Assembly (NCBI RefSeq): GCF_042186555.1
Contig: NC_133324.1
Coordinates: 8,392,236 to 8,456,235 of the forward strand
From: Aquarana catesbeiana
Lineage: Eukaryota > Chordata > Amphibia > Anura > Ranidae
Direction of reading: 5' to 3'
Length of the DNA stretch: 64,000 nt
Numbering within the stretch: position 1 is the stretch's first letter; every line of letters starts with the position of its first letter. This document shows positions 39,536 to 51,500 of the stretch, piece by piece. The position numbers and the translations under genes are program-made. Below the pieces are notes generated by a model. That model was not told the DNA's origin. It worked only from the letters and a program-made list of their open reading frames with translations, and did not search any database.

Positions 39536-42500
39536 TGTATATATATTATTATTATTATTATTATAAACACCCCCATCTGACCACATCTCAGCCCCCTTCT
39601 AACCCCAGCTCGCATCACCCCGAGACCACTTCATCTATCCAGCTGTAGGACATCACTCAGACCCTTATCTACCCAACATCACTCCCTGGTCACCACGCAG
39701 ACTGCCATTAAAATAAATCCTTCCCATTCTGCCACTATCATACCCTCCATACTCCTCTCCTCTACATACTAGAGGGATTACAATGGAGTGTATCTGGGCT
39801 GTACTGACGGCACCGAAGGGATAGAAGGACTACAGAGGGAGGACACTGTGAGAGAGGACCGGCACAGAGGTCAGATGAGACTGGAGAAGGATGACATGGG
39901 ATGGAGGAGGAGGACCTAGAATGGAGGAAGAGGAGGACATGGGATGGCGAAGATGGGACTGCAAAAGGAGGACATAGGATGGGGGACAAGGGACTGGAAA
40001 AGGAGCACATGGGATGGAGGAGGAGAACATGGGATGGAGGAGATGGGACTGGAAAAGGAAGAGGACATGGGATGGAGGAGATGGGACTGAAAAAGGAAGA
40101 GGGCATGGGATGGAGGAGATGGGACTGGAGAAGGAAGAGGACATGGGATGGGGGACAAGAGACTGGAAGAGGAGCACATGGGATTGAGAAGCAGGAGGAC
40201 ATGGGATGGAGGAGATGGGACTGGAGAAGGGAGAGGACATGGGAGGGAGGAGATGGGACTGGAGAAGGAAGAGGACATGGGATGGGGGACAAGGCACAGG
40301 AAGAGGAACACATGGGATGGAGAAGGAGGAGGACATGGGATGGAGGAGATGGCACTGGAGAAGGAAGAGGACATGGGATGGGGATAAGGGACTGGAAGAG
40401 GAGCACATGGGATGGAGGAGGACACGGGACTGGAGAAGGAAGAGGACATGGGATGAAGGAGATGGGACTGGAGAAGGAAGAGGACATGGGATGAAGGAGA
40501 TGGGACTGGAGAAGGAAGAGGACATGGGATAGAGGAGGAGGACATGGGATGGGGGAGAAGGGACTGGAAGAGGAAGAGGAGCACATGGGATGGAGGAGGA
40601 CATGGGAGTGGAGGAGGAAGAGGACATGGGATGGAGGTTATATTGGGAAGTAAGAGTATTAAACTAAAAGTGGGTGCACTGAAGGACTTTGCGGGATGGC
40701 CAGTGGGAGGATTTGGTGGGACAGCCAGTGGGTGGGCCTTAATTAATGTTTGTGGTTGGGCCCAGGGGGGGCCCAGACCTAAAGCTGCGCAAGGGGCCCC
40801 AAAATTTCTGATGGCTGCCCTACAGACGAAAACACCAGAGCAAGAAGCAGAGGATCAGAGGAAGAAGATGGAGGAAGAAACCGAAGGAAGAAAGAGGATA
40901 GAAGAAAGAAGATGGAAAAAAGAAGACTTTAAATAAAGGAATTGTCATAAACTGTCTCTTGTTATTTTTGACCCCCACAACAACCGGCCAAGGGTTGTGG
41001 GGATGAGGCCCTTGTCCTCATCAATATGGGGACAATGTGCTTTGGGGGCTACCCTAAAGCACACTCCCAATATTGAGGGCATGTGGCCTTGCACGGTTCA
41101 GGAGGGGGGGTCTCTCTCATCCCCCCCTCTTTTCCTGCAGCCTGCCAGCTTGTGTGCTCGGATAGGGGTCTGGTATGGATTTTTGGGCGGACCCCACGGC
41201 AATTTTTTAAAAAATTTTGGCGCGGGGTTCCCCTTAAAATCCATACCACACCTGAAGGGTCTGGTATGAATTTTGAGGGGGACCCCTACGTCATTTTTAA
41301 AAAAAAATTGGGCGCGGGGTTCCCCTTAATAATATGGAATTTAGGGGGACCCCCACGCCAGTTTTTTTTTAATTTTGATTCGGGGTTCCCCTGTGGGGAA
41401 ATCCCATGCAGTTTTTATCAATGAACTTTTATGTGTATTGTCGGACCGGCAATTCATTAATAGCCACGAGTAGTTATAAATGACTTTTTTTCCTTTGAAA
41501 TGTCATTTTGCTGTCAGACTGTTCTAAACACGGGAAACATGCGCCCCTTTACAGGCATACTATAGACACCCCCCAGGTATGAAAACTTTTTTTTGCATTG
41601 ATACATATCCCCTGGGGCAGGACCCAGGTCCCCAAACCCTTTTTAGGACAATACCATGCAAATTAGCCTTTAAAATGAGCACTTTTGATTTCGAACGTTC
41701 GAGTCCTATAGACTTCAATGGGGTTCTAACGTTCGTGCAAAGTTTTGGTCTGTTCGCAAGTTCTGGTGCGAACCGAACAGGGGTGTTTGGCTCATCCCTA
41801 CTCAGGAGGTATAGCAGAATGTGTAAGTAAGTAAGTATAAGTATATAAGTATACCTATGCCGTGTGTGAGAAATACCTTAATGACACCTTTGTGAAAAAA
41901 AAATATTAATTTTCCAAAAAATTGTAACAAAAATACAACTTCAAAATCTCACAATGCTTCTTAAATGCATTGGGGTGTCTATTTTTAAAAATGTGTCATT
42001 TGGGGGGTATTGTCCTGTCATTTTAGGGCCTTAAAAATGAGTCCACCAGTATATCAGGACTGATCAATTTATTATTTTTACCCAATAAATGTAGCAGACT
42101 ATATGTTGGTCTAAATTTATAAATGCATGTTATTTATTTTCAAAATTTTATAACCAACATTTTTAACCAGAATAGATTTTTCTCATTTATATTGCAAAAC
42201 ATAAAAACTCGGTGATGATTAAATTCTACCAAAATAAATCTCTCTGTTAAAAAAAAAAGATGAAATTAAATTTGGGTACAGTGTTGCATGACTGAGTAAT
42301 TGTCATTTAAAGTGTTACAGTGCTGAAAACTGATCATGGCCTGGGCAGGAAGGGGGGGGGGGGGGCAGCCCATTCTTGAGGTGGTTAAGATGGAATAACT
42401 AATGGAAAAAAGAAAAAAAGAAAACCAAAACAGAGCACCACTGCTGGTCAGATCCCTCAAAATGATTTCAAATCCCCCCAATGTGCTCAGAATTAATATA

Positions 42501-45500
42501 TCATCTTGACTTTTTAAAAATCTTACTTCAGCTTGCTGGTTAAGCACTTTTTAAGGTGAAGAATGCATGACTGCTATTACACATTTACCCCAAAAACGTA
42601 TAGATACCTTGCTGTGTGTGACTTCAGGAAATCAGTGCCAGACATTTATTGTATAACTAGAGTTAAACAACGCTGGTATGAAAGCATCTGAACAGCCAAA
42701 TAACTAGCATTCTCCAATGAAAGTTCAGCAATGGCAGCCTCCATTAGGGAGACCAGCGAAAGTCTGTTTGTTGATCTCCCCTATCTATTTGTAACCCGGA
42801 AGTGATCAGTAAAATGAGACTTCGGGGTCCTGCTGCCACTGGGAAAAAGCTAATGGAGTGTTGTTACGGACCTCTGTCCTCAATAGGAGTATGTCCGACG
42901 TAAATGCTTTCTTTTTCAGGTATCACATGATCCAAGACCCTTTAGCCCACCCAGTCACCAACCGTAACTCAGTGTAGGGTGAAAAACCACAGACTCTTCA
43001 TTAAAACACATGTACAAAAAGATATACAGTACAACTCAGGGGTCAATCGCCTCTCTCTTTGGAATTCAGGGTGGCGTAAACTGTCCAATCAGCAAGGAGA
43101 GCTGTTGGAGGAATCCCCCCTCCACAGAGATATACATCCCATAATATACTTTTCTTCCAAGGCAGACAGACACAATAAAACAATGGAATACAACCACACC
43201 CCAAACGATCAGAGCACCTGGTGACCCCGCCCCCCTCTGACGCACAGTGACTTGACGGGACTTCCCTGTGGCATTCCTCATGACGCCCCGTCATGTCCCT
43301 GTGTGTCAGAGGGGGCGGGGTCACCAGGGGGCCCCGCCCCCCGTTATTTAGGAACCGTCAGAAGAGGAGAAGCGTCACACAGCGGGAGCCTCCCTCCATG
43401 CCAGCATGGATGCGGAGCGGCCCGGAGAAGAAGTTGAAGAAGAGAAAAAGATGAAGAAGAGAAGAAGATGAAGAAGAGAAGATGAAGAGAAGAGTGGGAG
43501 CCTCCCTCCATGCCATGGATGCGGAGCGGCCCGAGGAGAAGAAGGGAAGAAGACGCCGCGGAGGAGATGCTGGACAAGAACACCAGAGGAAGAACCAGAA
43601 GAGCCAGAAGAACCAGAAGAAGAAAAAGATGGAGGAAGAAACCGAAGGAAGATAGAAGAAAGAAGAAGCATTTAAATAAAGGAATTGTCAAAAACTGTCT
43701 CTTGTCATTTTTAACATTTTTGACACTTTTTTCGTGAAATGGTAGGGGTACTTTTGTACCCCCTTACCATTTCACACAGGGGGGAGGGCCGGGATCTGGG
43801 GGTCCCCTTGTTAAAGGGGGCTTCCAGATTCCGATAAGCCCCCCGCCTGCAGACCCCCCACAACCACCGGCCAGGGTTGTGGGGATGAGGCCCTTGTCCT
43901 CATCAACATGGGGACAAGGTGTTTTGGGGGGCTACCCCAATGCACCCTCCCAATGTTGAGGGCATGTGGCCTGGTATGGTTCAGGAGGGGGGGCGCTCTC
44001 TCGTCCCCCCCTCTTTTCCTGCGGCCTGCCAGGTTGTGTGCTCGGATAAGGGTCTGGTATGGATTTTTGGGGGGACCCCACACCCTTTTTTTTTTCATTT
44101 TGGCGTGGGGTTCCCCTTAATAACCATACCAGACCTAAAGGGCATGGTATGGAATTTAGGGGGACCCCCCACGTCATTTTTTTTTTAAATTTTGGTTCGG
44201 GGTTCCCCTGTGGGGAATTCCCATGCCGTTTTTATCAATGAACTTCTATGTGTATTGTCGGACCGGCAATACATTAATAGCCAAGAGTAGGGATGAGCTT
44301 CGTGTTCGAGTCGAACCCATGTTCGACTCGAGCATCGGCTGTTCGGTCGTTCGCCGAATTGCGAACGATATGGGCCGTTCGCGCCAAATTCGTGTGGCGC
44401 GTCACGGCCCATAATTCACTGCGGCATCGCAGTGCATTGCTTGCTGATGATTGGCCAAGCATGCACTATGACCCGCATGCTTGGCCAATCACAGCACCGC
44501 CTGAACAGAGAGCCGTAATTGGTCAAAGCCAATGAGGCTTTGGCCAATTATGGCTTAGGGGATGTAGTACACGCCCCACACTATATAAGGCTGCCTGCAC
44601 GGCGGCCCTGTGCAGTGTGTTCCAGTGTGCTGAGAGATAGAGAGAGAGAGAGACAGTGTCATTTCATTTGAGTTAGCTAGATTAGGCAGGACAGTCAGTC
44701 AGTTAGCTGCACTTACAGTGTATTGTGTATATATATGCATCCCAGGTGTTGCATATATATATATACACTGTATTCAGTTTAGCTAGATCCGTTCCTGTTA
44801 TCTTCTAGACTATTTACATTTAGTGCAGTGCGTCCTGCTCACAGTGTTCAGCTAGATCCGTTCCTGTTATCTTCCTACTGACAGGCAGGCTTGTCTTGTT
44901 ACAGTATTTACAGCTACCTGAAGAAAATTACTGGTGTTCTTTTGATCCTATTAGTACCACAGTCAGGCAGCTAGACTATTTACATTTAGTGCAGTGTGTC
45001 CTGCTCACAGTGTTCAGCTAGATCCGTTCCTGTTATCTTCCTACTGACAGGCAGGCTTGTCTTGTTACAGTATATAAAGCTACCTGAAGAAAATTACTGG
45101 TGTTCTTTTGATTCTATTAGTACCACAGTCAGGCAGCTAGACTATTTACATTTAGTGCAGTGCGTCCTGCTCACAGTGTTCAGCTAGATCCATTCTTGTT
45201 ATCTTCCTACTGACAGGCAGGCTTGTCTTGTTACAGTATTTACAGCTACCTGAAGAAAATTACTGGTGTTCTTTTGATCCTATTAGTACCACAGTCAGGC
45301 AGCTAGACTATTTACATTTAGTGCAGTGCGTCCTGCTCACAGTGTTCAGCTAGATCCGTTCCTGTTATCTTCCTACTGACAGGCAGGCTTGTCTTGTTAC
45401 AGTATATAAAGCTACCTGAAGAAAATTACTGGTGTTCTTTTGATCCTATTAGTACCACAGTCAGGCAGCTAGACTATTTACATTTAGTGCAGTGCGTCCT

Positions 45501-48500
45501 GCTCACAGTGTTCAGCTAGATCCGTTCCTGTTATCTTCCTACTGACAGGCAGGCTTGTCTTGTTAAAATATATAAAGCTACCTGAAGAAAATTACTGGTG
45601 TTCTTTTGATCCTATTAATACCACAGTCAGGCAGCTAGACTATTTACATTTAGTAATGATAAATGATTCACTAATGACTGCCCTCCCTCCAAGTGAAATC
45701 AGATAGCAGCGCTAATTATAAAAATGTGCATACATATGTGACTTAATCACAAACAAACTGAAAAGTGACAACCTCTTAAGTGTCATATAAATAATAAGCA
45801 AAATTATTCTAATGTGAAAAAATTAAACAGTGTATAAATTGGTAACATAAAAGTCCAATAAAATAGTGACGTAGTGATATGTGTGATGCTTCACAAATAA
45901 TACAGATCTTCAGTGAGCAAAAATCTTCCACCACACCGCTGTGCACTGTGATCTCCTCTCCCCTTCAGCGAGCAGACTCACCAGCTATTTTTGCCTTACA
46001 CTCTCGTGCTTGGCTCACAGGCTATTCCCACACAGTAGGGGGTACAGTGATAATTTCCACTCAATTCCTGTTGGATATCCAGAGCATATGCTAGCGTACT
46101 CTCCACATGAAACAAAGAAAAGCGAAGCAATAGTGCAGTAACGCAACAAACTTTAATAAAAATAACACTCTCCTCCACCATTAAACTCACATTTCAAAAA
46201 CTTGAATCAAGCAGAATAGCACAGCACACATGGTCATCACCAAAAAACACTCTCCAAATAATAACCGGACGTATGGTGGTCACGGCGGACCCAGGCAGTC
46301 GGATGTTCGGATGACTCTCACCCGTTCCTCGCGTCTCCTGGAGCCGCTTCCCCGCTTTCCCGTATGGCGCCTCCTATCTCAGCGTCCTACGTCTAGCGCG
46401 TCAGATTGCCTCGTAGCCACGCCCCGACATGTTTCGTCACAAGGGACTTATTCATGGGATTGGCTGCGCTATCTGGCAATCTTTCTTAAATACCCTCCTC
46501 TCTCGTATGACGCGGTATTGGTGACACCGCGCCTGCGCACTCCCTGTGTCTCCGCTCGCACCATACGTGTACATTGCTTAGTATACACAAGTTAACATGC
46601 ATTTAAGAGCTTCAGTTACTGCAAGTGCTGAGTATGACACTATATATCTGCAAGAGAACTACTTGGTAATCCCGTGAGCTCATGTCATAGGCCGTGCGGG
46701 TCACCAATCATCTTTACATGTGTTCTATATTGCAGGTCTTAAGTGTCATCCCAAAAAACATTTAAAAAAATATATACTTTTTGAAATTTATATCTTTTTT
46801 ATTTCTATAAAAGACTGTCATTAATATTAAAACTGAATGGTTGGAAAAATGAATAAAAAAATATAAAAATTATTAAAAATAAAAATAAAAATAAAAATAA
46901 AAATAAAAATAAAAATGAAAAACTTAACCCATTACGGTCCATCCCAGACACACAATTTTTTATCTATGGTGCACCTTCCACAGTTATCGAAGTGCAGCAT
47001 ATTATTATCCACTCTGTCCCCCCTCCCTGTCACCCCCCTTAGTAGGTGAATCTCATAATTGCGTTGGTGTTATGGATTCTTAGCCTCTCTATATTTAGGG
47101 TGACAAATACAGAAGGGCCCCAACCGGTCATCAACCGCCCACCAATCATTATCAATAATCATTGATGAAACAGTTGAGGTCCAATTCTATATTTAAACCC
47201 CCCGGAAAAAGACATTTAAAGAGGTATATCCATCGGGTTTCTCGTTGGGACAGATCCCTTATTCTGTTTGAACCCCTCCACGATGGATATACAATGTCTA
47301 TCCCGCAAAATTGTAATAAACTGGGGTCCTGGTTATGATATTCTTTGAAATGGAGGGACACGCTGTGATACTTGAAACCATTTTTTATATTGGTTAAATG
47401 CTCAGAAATACGAACCCTTAGTAGTCTTTTGGTTCGTCCTATATAGAACAGGCCGCATGGGCACCACATCAAATATACTACAAATGATGAGTTACATGTA
47501 ATGAACTCCTTGATTTCAAAAGTTTCATTTGCTCGATTAGTGATACTCTTCGTACTCCTACTCCTGTTCCTCACTGTTCTACAACATATGCATTTGTTGC
47601 ATGGAAAAAAACCTTTAAGGTTAATTTTAATTGATGGTTGAACTGGGGGGTCAAGAATTTTCTTTACCACTTTGTCTCCAAAGTTGGGGGCCCTTCTATA
47701 GATGAACTTAGGGGTTTCGGGTAACATCTCTCCTAGATGTCGATCCCTACGGAGTATGTACCAATATTTTTTAAAAATGGTCTCTATCTCTCTATATTGA
47801 CTATGATAGTTGGATATGAAACTCCACTGATGTTTTTCCTCAGACTTAGTCCTTTCTTTCTTTTTCAAACAGTCCTCCCTTGGTATATTAGCTACCTGTT
47901 CTATGACATCATCCATGGATTTTTCTGAATACCCTTTCTGGAGGAATCTCTCTTTTAAAACCTTTGCCTGTGTGTAATACTTCCCTTGTTCTGTACAATT
48001 TCGACGGACCCTCAAAAATTGTCCCTTCGGAATATTCTTTATCCATACGGGGTGATGACCACTCCTGATGGATAAGAAACTGTTCCGGTCCGTTGGTTTG
48101 AAGTATACACTAGTCACCAGAGACTGTTCCTTCCTTTCAATAGACACATCTAAAAAATTGACGCATGTTTCACTATCATTATTTTTGCATTGGTTTAATT
48201 TAAGCAGCAGCTGTCAGTGAGGGGTAGGTCTGTGAGCGCAGCGTTTGGCACATAGGAGAGGGCGGTATTCCTGTGTACCATATCAAGTGACATATTTACA
48301 TTTAGTGCAGTGCGTCCTGCTCACAGTGTTCAGCTAAACCTACAAGTTAGTGGGGTGCATCCTGCTCACAGTGTTCAGCTAAACCTACAAGTTAGTGGGG
48401 TGCGTCCACCTCACAGTGTTCAGCTAGATCCATTTCTGTTATCTTCTTACTGACAGGCAGGCTTGTCTTGTTACAGTAAATACAGCTACCTGAAGAAAAT

Positions 48501-51500
48501 TGCTGGTGTTCTTTTGATCCAATTAGTACCACAGTCAGGCAGCTAGACTATTTACAGTTAGTGCAGTGCGTCCTGCTCACAGTGTTCAGCTAAACCTACA
48601 AGTTAGTGGGGTGCGTCCACCTCACAGTGTTCAGCTAAAGCTACCTGTAGAAGGTTGGTGGTGTTCTCATACTACAGGCAGGCAGTTGATTTTGCTAGCT
48701 GCAGTATCAGTACATATATATATATATATCCCAGCTTAGTGCAGCTACAGGCCATTAGTATGTCTGGAAGGCCAAGAAGGAGAGGCAGACAGTCACAAGC
48801 CAATAAGAGAGGGCAAGCAGGCTCTGTGTCTAGTGCTGGTCGTGGAGACGGTGCATCCTCATCAGCACGTGGCCATGGGACACGCTTAGCCTTTTTTTCG
48901 GCAGCTGGTCGTGTTGAGCCGCAACATGCGGAAGACTTGGTCGAGTGGATGACCAAGCCGTCCTCATCCTCCTCATCCTCTCTCACCCATGCCCAGGGTA
49001 CTTTGTCTGGCAAAGCAGCGGCCTCTTCCCTTGGCTCAATGTCATCAGTGACTCCTTCCCTAGCCCCACCATGTCCTCCTGAGGAGTCCCTCGAACTGTT
49101 TGACCACAGTGTTGGGTACATGCTCCAGGAGGATGCCCAGCATTTGGAAGGCTCTGATGATGATACTGAGCTCGATGAGCCAAGAAGGACAGCAATCTGG
49201 CAGTCATGCTCCCCCTGCTGCAGCATACTGCCAGGTTTGCTCCAGTGATGAGGAGGGAGGGGATGATGAGGTCACTGACTCAACGTGGGTGCCTGATAGG
49301 AGAGGGGAGGAGGAGGAGGAGGCGGCACATCACCAACGAGGCAGGATGCCCTCCAGAGGCCAGCCTAAGGGCAGCACATTGACTGCATCACACCCCAAAG
49401 CTCCACACGTGCAGGGCGCTGCAGTCCCTGCGCGTTATTCAAAAAGTTCTTTGGTGTGGGCCTTTTTTGAGACGAGTGCATCAGATCGCACCGCTGCTAT
49501 TTGCAACATATGTCTCAAGCGTATCTCAAGTGGCCAAAACATCTCCCGCTTGGGTACCACATGCTTGACCAGACATATGTTGACCTGCCATGCAATTCGT
49601 TGGCAAGCGTATCTAAAAGACCCACACCAAAGAACAAAGAGGACCTCTCCTTGCTCCTCATCAGCTGAGATTTCCAACCTCACTAGACCTTCAGTCCTCT
49701 CTGAGACCTGCACTCAGAGGAATGAAGGTGTAGAATTAGGTGTGTCACAGCTAAGTACTTGTGGGCAATCTGCTTTTGGTACACCGACGTCAGATTGTAC
49801 CAGGCAAATTTCCCTGCCCCAGCTGCTGCACCGCCGAAAGAAGTTTGCTCCCAGCCATCCACATGCCCAGCGGTTGAATGCTAGCTTGGCAACATTGCTA
49901 GCACTTCAACTGCTGCCTTTTCAGTTGGTAGACTCTACCCCCTTCCGTGAGTTTGTGGAATGTGCGGTTCCTCAGTGGCAGGTACCCAAACGCCACTTTT
50001 TCTCACGGAAGGCGATTCCGGCTCTCTACCGGCATGTGGGAGGGGCGTGCTGACGTCACCATGCTGTTCGATTGAGGACGGGAGTGTGTCCGGAGGCCGG
50101 CCGGCTTCGTTTTTACTATCCTTTCAGCTTTTAATATTCGACCTATCCGAGTTTGGATGGAGAGGGCAAGACGGGGTACACCATTCCGGTTGGAAGTGTG
50201 ATTTTAATACATCTGCCTTATATGCTCTTTTGTCTGGTAAGGGGACAATCCCGAAGGTTTGTCTTTTATCTACTCCTTGGTGGTGGTTTCTGTGTTTCCA
50301 CTTATCTGCATATGAGGGTTAGCCCTCTGGTAAGCAGCCTGCATCACTATTTGTCTCAACACTGAATAGGAGTTTTCTTTTCACAATTTTACCTATTGTT
50401 TGGATTGCTTTATATATGCCGACTGTCCAATCATATCTGGTAAGCAGATTTGGAAGTCGTTGCAGCTTACATTTATTTATTTATTATTTTATTTTCACTT
50501 GTGTTTGCATGATTGCATGACACTCACCCCACTGTCCTAGCTATTTAGCGTAGGATTTTATGATCACACGTGATCTAAGGTTTTTTTGGTTGTCACTTTT
50601 TTCGGCTTTGGTGTGGCGTATTTTTTTAAACAATATTACGCTATATTTTTGTTATATATTTTTTTGCATTATAACTGTGGATACACGGGATGAGGGCGCC
50701 CTTCCTGTTTCACCTGGAGTGTACATCTAAAGGCCCAGGCTGGGTTCAAGCCACTCGCCCTTAATATCTTACTTCTGGTAAGCGCAACTGATGTTGAAGT
50801 GTTCCGCTGATTGTGTCCATTATCACTGTCTTTTTTGGATGAACTTTTAATCTGGACTAACATTGGGACTATTCATTTACGGTTTATGGGACTGTAATTT
50901 GGACTCTTTAGCATTTATAGCGCGGTTTCCTTATTTTTAATTTTAATTTTATGTGGAAGGCAATGTCCATGCCTCGCTGGACAGGGCGGTCAGCGGTAAG
51001 GTGCATATTACCGCTGACTCATGGTCCAGCAGGCATGGACAGGGACGTTACCTAAGTTTCACGGCGCATTGGGTGACTCTGCTGGCAGCTGGGAAGGATG
51101 CAGGACAAGGTGCAGTAGTGTTGGAGGTTGTTCCGCCACCACGCCTCCAAAATGCTAATGATTGTGACACACCTCTCTCCTCCACCCCCTCCTCTTCTTC
51201 TTCCTCCATGGCCTCTTCCTCGGAACCAGTGGTGCTCCGTAGTCGTTCAAGGGGCTACGCAAGTACGCAGGCCAAAAGATGCCATGCGGTGCTTGAGCTG
51301 GTGTGCTTGGGGGACAGGAGCCACACTGGGGCAGAGGTTCTGTCAGCTCTGCAGGGGCAGGTTCGGAGGTGGTTGATGCCACGCCAACTTAAGGCAGGAA
51401 TGGTGGTTTGCGACAATGGCACCAACCTCCTCTCTGCCCTCCGACAGGGACAAATGACCCATGTGCCCTGTTTGGCTCACGTCCTTAACTTGGTGGTGCA

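Larger units (their letters stand above)
38300..40822. mobile_element. Second hAT-type element nested in copy IV (2523 bp)
   Basis: Left end CAGGGCCGCCATCAGGGG and right end (minus strand) TAGGGCAGCCATCAGAAA form a terminal inverted repeat of the CAGGG hAT type. The flanks CGGACGAG (38292-38299) and CAGACGAA (40823-40830) are an 8-bp duplication with two differences. The surrounding GA-rich sequence of copy IV is continuous across the site. Contents: an L2-like fragment, an AT microsatellite and a purine-rich minisatellite, no transposase. Confidence 0.65.
36780..41800. mobile_element. Palindromic non-autonomous hAT element, copy IV (5021 bp with nested insertion)
   Basis: TAGGGATGAGC to GCTCATCCCTA, flanked by the perfect 8-bp repeat CTCAGGAG (36772-36779 and 41801-41808). 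Left end L-type (CTTCGAGTTCGAGACAAAC), right end R-type (GAACCGAACAGGGGTG). Two long arms in opposite orientation surround a centre with the pyrimidine/purine-rich tract. The right half of the centre is split by a second hAT (38300-40822); without it the element is about 2.5 kb, close to copy I. Confidence 0.85.
45655..48292 (-). mobile_element. Penelope-like element (Neptune-type), 5'-truncated, inserted in the hAT
   Basis: The insertion is flanked by the exact 14-bp repeat TATTTACATTTAGT (45641-45654 and 48293-48306), and its removal restores the 166-bp repeat. It is on the minus strand. It encodes the thumb/linker of the reverse transcriptase and a GIY-YIG endonuclease (47152-48195), followed by a long 3' region with a hammerhead-like motif (46431-46457) and a TAAAAA microsatellite. 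The RT catalytic core is missing. Confidence 0.82.
44805..48650 (+). repeat. 166-bp tandem repeats in the hAT 5' region (split by PLE)
   Basis: CTAGACTATTTACATTTAGT begins units at 44805, 44971, 45137, 45303, 45469 and 45635, exactly 166 bp apart. Each contains GTGCGTCCTGCTCACAGTG, CTACTGACAGGCAGGC and CTGAAGAAAATTACTGG. After the Penelope-like insertion (45655-48292) the array continues in shorter, shuffled units up to about 48650. No ORF; probably the 5' leader of the transposase transcript. Confidence 0.85.

Noticed and set aside
39762..40627. Long open frames (up to 274 codons) on both strands, Pro/Ser-rich or Glu/Gly/Trp-rich
   Set aside because: They come from the purine-rich minisatellite, which lacks stop words in several frames; no domain and no gene context.
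48655..48759. Upstream Met extending the transposase by 35 codons
   Set aside because: The extra part is tandem-repeat and AT-microsatellite sequence; ATG 48760 (MSGRPRRRG) fits a transposase start better.
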